Positions 59,337 through 64,000 of a stretch of 64,000 bases of DNA are shown one piece after another. The position numbers and the translations under genes were made by a program. A model generated the notes under the pieces. That model saw nothing but the letters and a program-made list of their open reading frames with translations, was not told the origin of the DNA and searched no databases. Source of the stretch: Sclerodactyla briareus (lineage: Eukaryota; Echinodermata; Holothuroidea; Dendrochirotida; Sclerodactylidae); the NCBI GenBank assembly GCA_026419785.1, contig JAODTK010002699.1, positions 132,646 to 196,645 of the forward strand, in the 5' to 3' direction. Every line of letters starts with the position of its first letter. The stretch's first letter is position 1.

Positions 59337-59956
59337 CTCAAATATGTGTACTATGCTGCGATGACATCAAGAAAAGTGCTTAAAACAACTAAAATAAATA
59401 CAGTCAAACCATTAGATAGTTGCCTTGGCCATCATTCTACAAAGGGCTAGACGGTCACCTGAAGGCAAAGTGTTTTCCATATCAAAGTGGTGAAGAAGAT
59501 CTCTCTAGCAAATGTAGGCTCAGAAGTGACTGGGTCACAGCATAAGGGCTATGACAAAACAATGGCACAGTAGCTCTTGTTCTATGACTTAGTGAACTGT
59601 GGTCTTTTATAAGCTTTTGTTAACATCACTGCTGAGCTCAATATCTTTTGCAGGAAAGAATTTTCCCAGTCATAATATAAGATGAATGTCCCCTGTATTG
59701 TTGGAGAAGTATAATGATGTATGCGCATTTCATGTCATTGAATTGACACCCCCCCCCCCACACCTTTCCCCCCTACTTTCACTCAGTCACATTGGCACTG
59801 TAAATCCAGTTCAGCTGCACTCCGCTCAGTCAACCCTTTTAGTTCTATTGTTCCATTATTGCTGACCTCGGTTCACTGACTATAGTGTCCTACCACATAA
59901 CATTTTGACTGTCAACCCTTGTATAGTTGTAAACCACTATCAACTTGTTCGTTCGG

Positions 59957-60112
59957 TTATGGAAGACATCTATCATAACATTCAATCTTAATCAAGGAAG
60001 ACAGCAATGTTCTGTAGAGAGAGGTGAATTCTCCTGGATCTTCTGGAACAAACAGACTGGACAACCTTCTCTTTTCATCATTTCTTTCCAGATTTCTTGA
60101 TTCCACCTCCAG
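59957..60112 (-). CDS. Possible exon, unrecognised minus-strand gene
   Basis: On the minus strand TTTGTTAATTTCAG is a good acceptor ending at 60113. The next 51 codons are open and read ESRNLERNDEKRRLSSLFVP then EDPGEFTSLYRTLLSSLIK, a charged, soluble-looking stretch, ending at TAA (59957-59959). A possible donor within the last codons would remove the stop. No family is recognised. The intervening 59340-59950 holds a third protein-like minus stretch near 59420-59530 (DMENTLPSGDRLALCRMMAK). Confidence 0.25.
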   Translation of the reverse strand: MEVESRNLERNDEKRRLSSLFVPEDPGEFTSLYRTLLSSLIKIECYDRCLP

Positions 60113-60322
60113 CTGAAATTAACAAATAGAAAACTATGTTGGCTTTGGCACAAAAATTGTATTATTCCACTCAAAGTATTCTGGAGATAGTGTTCATTCT
60201 AGAACTGCACTACAACAACAGCATTGATAGGACCAGAAAATATAGTATATGTACATAGATAGGCAAGTAGATCAAATTTAATGACACCAATACATTTGTG
60301 GAGGATATTTAGGGCATAAAGA

Positions 60323-60565
60323 ATGTGGAAGGGCAAGGAATATAGGGCATCTGTTGTTGTTCATAACGAAGAAGTGGAAAAATACCTGAACATAAAATTC
60401 ATGAGAAGGGTGGAGAACACCAACCGATTATTTACTAATGCAGCCCCTCGTGTCTGGAATGACTTGCCGCTTTGGCTGACAACTGCATTTCTGAACAAAC
60501 CTTCAAAGCCAAGTTAACAAGACACAAAACTGTGTCGCGATTCATTGCCATAGCTGACAGGCTAG
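60323..60565 (+). pseudogene. C-terminal tail of a non-LTR reverse transcriptase
   Basis: Two frames together give RLFTNAAPRVWNDLPLWLTT then SEQTFKAKLTRHK, the AAPRLWNxLPxxL...S...FKxxLKTHL ending of many non-LTR reverse transcriptases. One frameshift at about 60485 separates them. There is no palm domain upstream, so this is a short 3' remnant. Confidence 0.6.
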
Positions 60566-61025
60566 TGGCTACTAAGGCCAAACCAGAAAACTTGTATTAC
60601 CCCCTTATTAGATATTGTCTGTTTACTCAAAATACCTTTCTATATAATCACCCACTTGGAATTTAAAATATTATTCTTTCCTTTCTTCTTGCCCTTCCAC
60701 TTCCTTCTACCACTTTTGGAAAAACAAATGACCTCCCGATTCACCTAATATTATTCAATTCTGAGGAAGTTTGGGAAATCACAAAAAGTATGCAAAATTT
60801 ACATCCGGTGGTGACTTCAAAATGCCTCTGACTTTCATCAGGAACAACTGCTGAAGTCCCCATCCGGCAACTTTCGTTCACATAGGACAAGGCTTCTTTG
60901 CCTAATTAGCAAAAGTAGTGGGCGGTAGCAGCACATACAAAAGTCAATTGTGCCAAATCAGCAGATCCTATATTAATTGCTGCGTTTTTCTTTCTCTTTT
61001 TTTTTTTTGAAGTCGTGACTTGGAA
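60566..61025. other. Unassigned DNA
   Basis: Nothing recognised. Confidence 0.4.
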
Positions 61026-61030
61026 CAAGA

Positions 61031-62726
61031 GTGCCAATGGCAACGTAGCTCCCCCTGTACTTGTATATCATTAGGCCTACTGGCTTTTTTCTATCAGGAA
61101 TAAAAATGTGAGAATGATTGAAATGTGTAGATGATACATGTACATGTTATAACAAATGAGCAAGAGGATGTAGTGGGCTAGTTCCAATAGTGACTATCCA
61201 GGTATTATTATAAACCACTATCAACACTATGCAACAACACTGCAGAAAAAGATACATTTTTTGCATGATTTATTAATGTACCCTAGGGTCCACACTGGCC
61301 AAAAATTCAAAAGCACCCCAAATAGCCCATTACATAAGGACCACTGCTCCCAAATTTAAAGAAAATCAACTGAAGCTTGTAAGAGGAGATGCATTTCAAG
61401 CACCATTGTGTGTAATTCATAAAATCGGCCCTAGGGCCCAAATAGCACCTGGGACCAAAAACTCCTGAACACCCCGAAGGTACGACTATTAGAGCATCGT
61501 TATGACCGAACATCAGTACTGTGCACCAAAATTTGTAGGAGAAGCATTTTGTGTGATTTCACATGATGGGCCCTAGGGCCTAAGTGGGACCTTGGACCAA
61601 AATTCCTGAACACCCTGAAGGTACGGCTATTAGACCATCATTATGACCGAACATCAGTACTGTGCACCAAAATTTGTAGGAGAAGCATTTTGTGTGATTT
61701 CACATGATGGGCCCTAGGGCCTAAGTGGGAACGTGGACCAAAATTCCTGAACACCCCGAAGGTACGGCTATTAGACCATCATTATGACCGAACATCAGCA
61801 CTGTGCATCAAAATTTGTAGGAGAAGCATTTTGTGTGATTTCACATGATGGCTCTAGGGCCTAAGTGGGACCTTGGACCAAAATTCCTGAACACCCCGAA
61901 GGTACGGCTATGAGACCATCATTATGACCGAACATCAGTACTGTGCACCAAAATTTGTAGGAGAAGCATTTTGTGTGATTTCACATGATGGGCCCTAGGG
62001 CCCAAATGGGAATGTGGACCAAAATTTTCTGAACACCCCGAAGGTACGGCTATTAGACCATCATTATGACCGAACATCAGCGCTGTGCATCAAAATTTGT
62101 AGGGGAGCATTTTGCGTATTTCACATGATGGGCCCTAGGGCCTAAGTGGGACCTTGGACCAAAATTTCCTGAACACCCCGAAGGTACGGCTATTAGACCA
62201 TCATCAAAATTCGTAGAAGCATTTTGCGTGATTCACATGATGGGCCACAGGGCCCAAGTGGGACCTTGGACCAAAATTTCCTGAACACCCCGAAGGTACG
62301 GCTATGAGACCATCATTATGACCGAACATCAGCGCTGTGCATCAAAATTTGTAGGAGAAGCATTTTGTGTGATTTCACATGATGGGCCTAGGGCCCAAGT
62401 GGGACCTTGGACCAAAATTTCCTGAACACCCCGAAGGTACGGCTATTAGACCATCATTATGACCGAACATCAGCACTGTGCATCAAAATTTGAAGAAGCA
62501 TTTTGCGTGATTCACATGATGGGCCCTGGGATCACAATGGGCCTTGGGCCCAAATTCCTGAACACCCCAGATGCCCCTCACTTGGCCATCATTGTGACCA
62601 AGTTTCACTATGATCCCATCAAACACTGTAGGAGGAGTAGCAATTTGAATCAAATGTTAACAGATAGATAGATTAGACATGCAGGATCACAATAGCTCAC
62701 CCAGCACATGCTGGGGTGAGCTAAAA
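61031..62726 (+). mobile_element. Family A Helentron-like element with eight 140-bp units
   Basis: The left stem-loop TGCCAATGGCA (61032-61042) is followed by ACGT and AGCTCCCCCTG. After about 230 bases a tandem array begins. The landmark GGTACGRCTATTAGA lies at 61479, 61620, 61761, 61901, 62043, 62183, 62295 and 62434, so the period is 139-142 bp with one 112-bp unit. A GATA tract (62662-62675) and GACATGCAGGATCACAATA lead to the hairpin AGCTCACCCAGCA...TGCTGGGGTGAGCT (62694-62722), then AAAA. There is no coding capacity. Confidence 0.75.
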
Positions 62727-62729
62727 TAC

Positions 62730-63325
62730 CAGGTAGAGTGAACCCAAATCGTATTCGTCTTCAACGGTTTAGATCACACAGACCACACCACCCCCTTGGT
62801 TTTTGTCCGCTCCACCTGGTATATACGAGGTTTGAAAAGAATGCACCATGTATAATGCAAGGGGAACAGATCCGAGAGCATGGTATCACATGGAAGACCT
62901 GGGTCGATATACAATGACTTATGTCTAGATGAAGAATCATTTGGAGAACAATAAGAGCCGTACTAACAACTCAGGCCTAGCCCTCACCCACATGAAAACA
63001 CAGGCTGAGCTTGAGTGTATAATCCATATCAGTCTAGGTCTGGGCTAGGCTTAACGTTAGGCCTATGCATGACTACACCAAACATATGCCTACTGCCTAG
63101 GCTAGCACAATTACAATTTGGTTGGATGGATTGTATTCACTCAAGTCCTATGAGTTTGCAATCTGCGGGAATCGCAAGCTGTCTCGCGACCCGCGACCAA
63201 AAAAAAAACACGAATCTCCTGCATGAATAGACCTATGGGAATAACACAGGAGCGAAAAAAAACGTGTCTGTTTGCCTATTCGAGCATTTGCATGCCTAGT
63301 CTAAGCAGCTTAAGGGAGCAACATA
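62730..63325. other. Unassigned DNA
   Basis: No gene or repeat end is recognised. Confidence 0.4.
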
Positions 63326-63329
63326 CAAA

Positions 63330-63605
63330 ATTGCAACTTGGTCGGACCGAGCATTCTGTACTTTTCGTGTTAACAACATTTTTCAGACTCTGACCTCTCT
63401 TGACCTTTGACATGGCCCCAAGACAATAGAGACCATGTACTTATTATGGGGAACCCACATACCAAGTATGAGCTTATCCATCCAAGTGGGATCAAGTTAT
63501 GTTGTTAACAAGGCTTGGCAATCACATACACCCATAACAACCCCCACCTGCAACTCAACCCACACCTCATGACTGCATAGATTCCTCTGACTTCGTCAAG
63601 GAACT
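63330..63605 (+). mobile_element. Family C right end
   Basis: One C unit (CATTCTGTACTTTTCGTG, ATGTACTTATTATGGGG, ACCAAGTATGAGCTT) leads to an AC-rich tract and the hairpin ATTCCT...GTCAAGGAAC (63581-63604). The left end is absent. Confidence 0.6.
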
Positions 63606-63607
63606 AG

Positions 63608-64000
63608 AGCACCAATGGTGCTGTAGCTCAAACCGCATAAATGCACCAAGATGATGTACACTATGTGATAAATGTTCGACATCATGAGGCAGTTTCAAAC
63701 ATTGGCCTAATTTGCCCCTGTAACAACTTTTGACCTTGATCTTCATACGTGCCAAGATGTCTTTAACAAATAATTCCACATGATTGGTCCCAGGGCCCAC
63801 ACTCGACTGAGACTGGGACTGAGTCCCAAATACATGGGCACCCTGATGTACGTCTTTCAGCCATCATTATTTGGTAGAATTTGTAGAGATCCAAAGTTTG
63901 CAGTATTTCATATGATTGTCTCTAGGCCAACATACCAGACCCCCAATGGCCCTCATACCCAAAGACCAATACATATACCTTAATTCAATCAATTGAAGTT
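63608..64000 (+). mobile_element. Family A left end, cut by the window edge
   Basis: The stem-loop AGCACCAATGGTGCT (63608-63622), GT and AGCTCAAACCGC start immediately after the family C hairpin. The left module (TTTGCCCCTGTAAC, TTTTGACCTTGATCTTC) then runs into GGGCCC-type units near 63790 onwards. The right end would lie beyond the window. Confidence 0.6.

Noticed and set aside
59555-59590. Another family A left end (AATGGCACAGTAGCTC)
   Set aside because: The stem-loop half is missing and no element body follows.

Overview
This window looks like repeat-rich nuclear DNA of an animal, most likely a marine invertebrate deuterostome (amphioxus, hemichordate or echinoderm type). The species is an inference I cannot fix from the sequence. 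The signs are: no operons or Shine-Dalgarno-led gene runs, decayed animal-type non-LTR retrotransposons, foldback and hAT-like miniature elements, CA and GATA microsatellites, and dozens of related repeats rich in AATTATGCAAATTAG and TGACCTTTGACC. I found no complete host gene, no tRNA or rRNA gene and no CRISPR. Nearly all short open frames are chance frames in repeats, and many lack an ATG.

The dominant content is several families of short non-autonomous elements, here called A, B, C, D and E, built on one plan. The left end is a short stem-loop, then AGT or GT, then a roughly 10-bp subterminal motif. The middle often holds 140-250 bp tandem units. Near the right end come a CA- or GATA-type microsatellite, then a hairpin whose arms repeat the left motif, then an A-tract. 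This matches the known layout of Helentron/Helitron2 elements and their non-autonomous relatives (HINEs). No Rep/helicase is present, so any mobilising partner lies elsewhere. Two members (C at 35.4-36.6 kb, A at 41.4-43.2 kb) interrupt sequences whose uninterrupted paralogs are in the same window, so their insertions can be read directly.

Layout: 0-5 kb, mostly unassigned, with a SINE-like piece and a G24 run. 5.2-7 kb, a CACAGGT-rich patch, then D and C pieces. 8.2-9.5 kb, a B element with a MITE inserted in its left end (9-bp target duplication). 10-14.5 kb, C, E and B pieces and a tandem duplication. 15.8-16.9 kb, repeats and an A element. 17.35-20.5 kb, three decayed non-LTR reverse transcriptase pieces. 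21.2-21.7 kb, a long-arm foldback. 22.9-32 kb, B fragments, hAT-like ends with G or C runs, and a 225-bp tandem family. 32.15-45.8 kb, a duplicated 1.5-kb segment (S1, S2, partial S3), a 953-bp tandem array and nested A, B and C elements. 45.8-47.1 kb, a GC-rich insertion ending in a probable Gypsy-type LTR. 47.1-51.6 kb, mostly unassigned, with GAGTCC hexamers. 51.6-57.3 kb, TGACC-rich repeats including a 600-bp tandem array, then D elements. 57.6-60.6 kb, reverse transcriptase remnants, an A element and possible minus-strand exons. 61-62.7 kb, an A element with eight 140-bp units. 63.3-64 kb, a C right end abutting an A left end.

Repeat copies at 33-57 kb differ by many single-base indels, often in homopolymers. 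This may be unpolished long-read sequence rather than true divergence, so frame breaks there should be read with caution.
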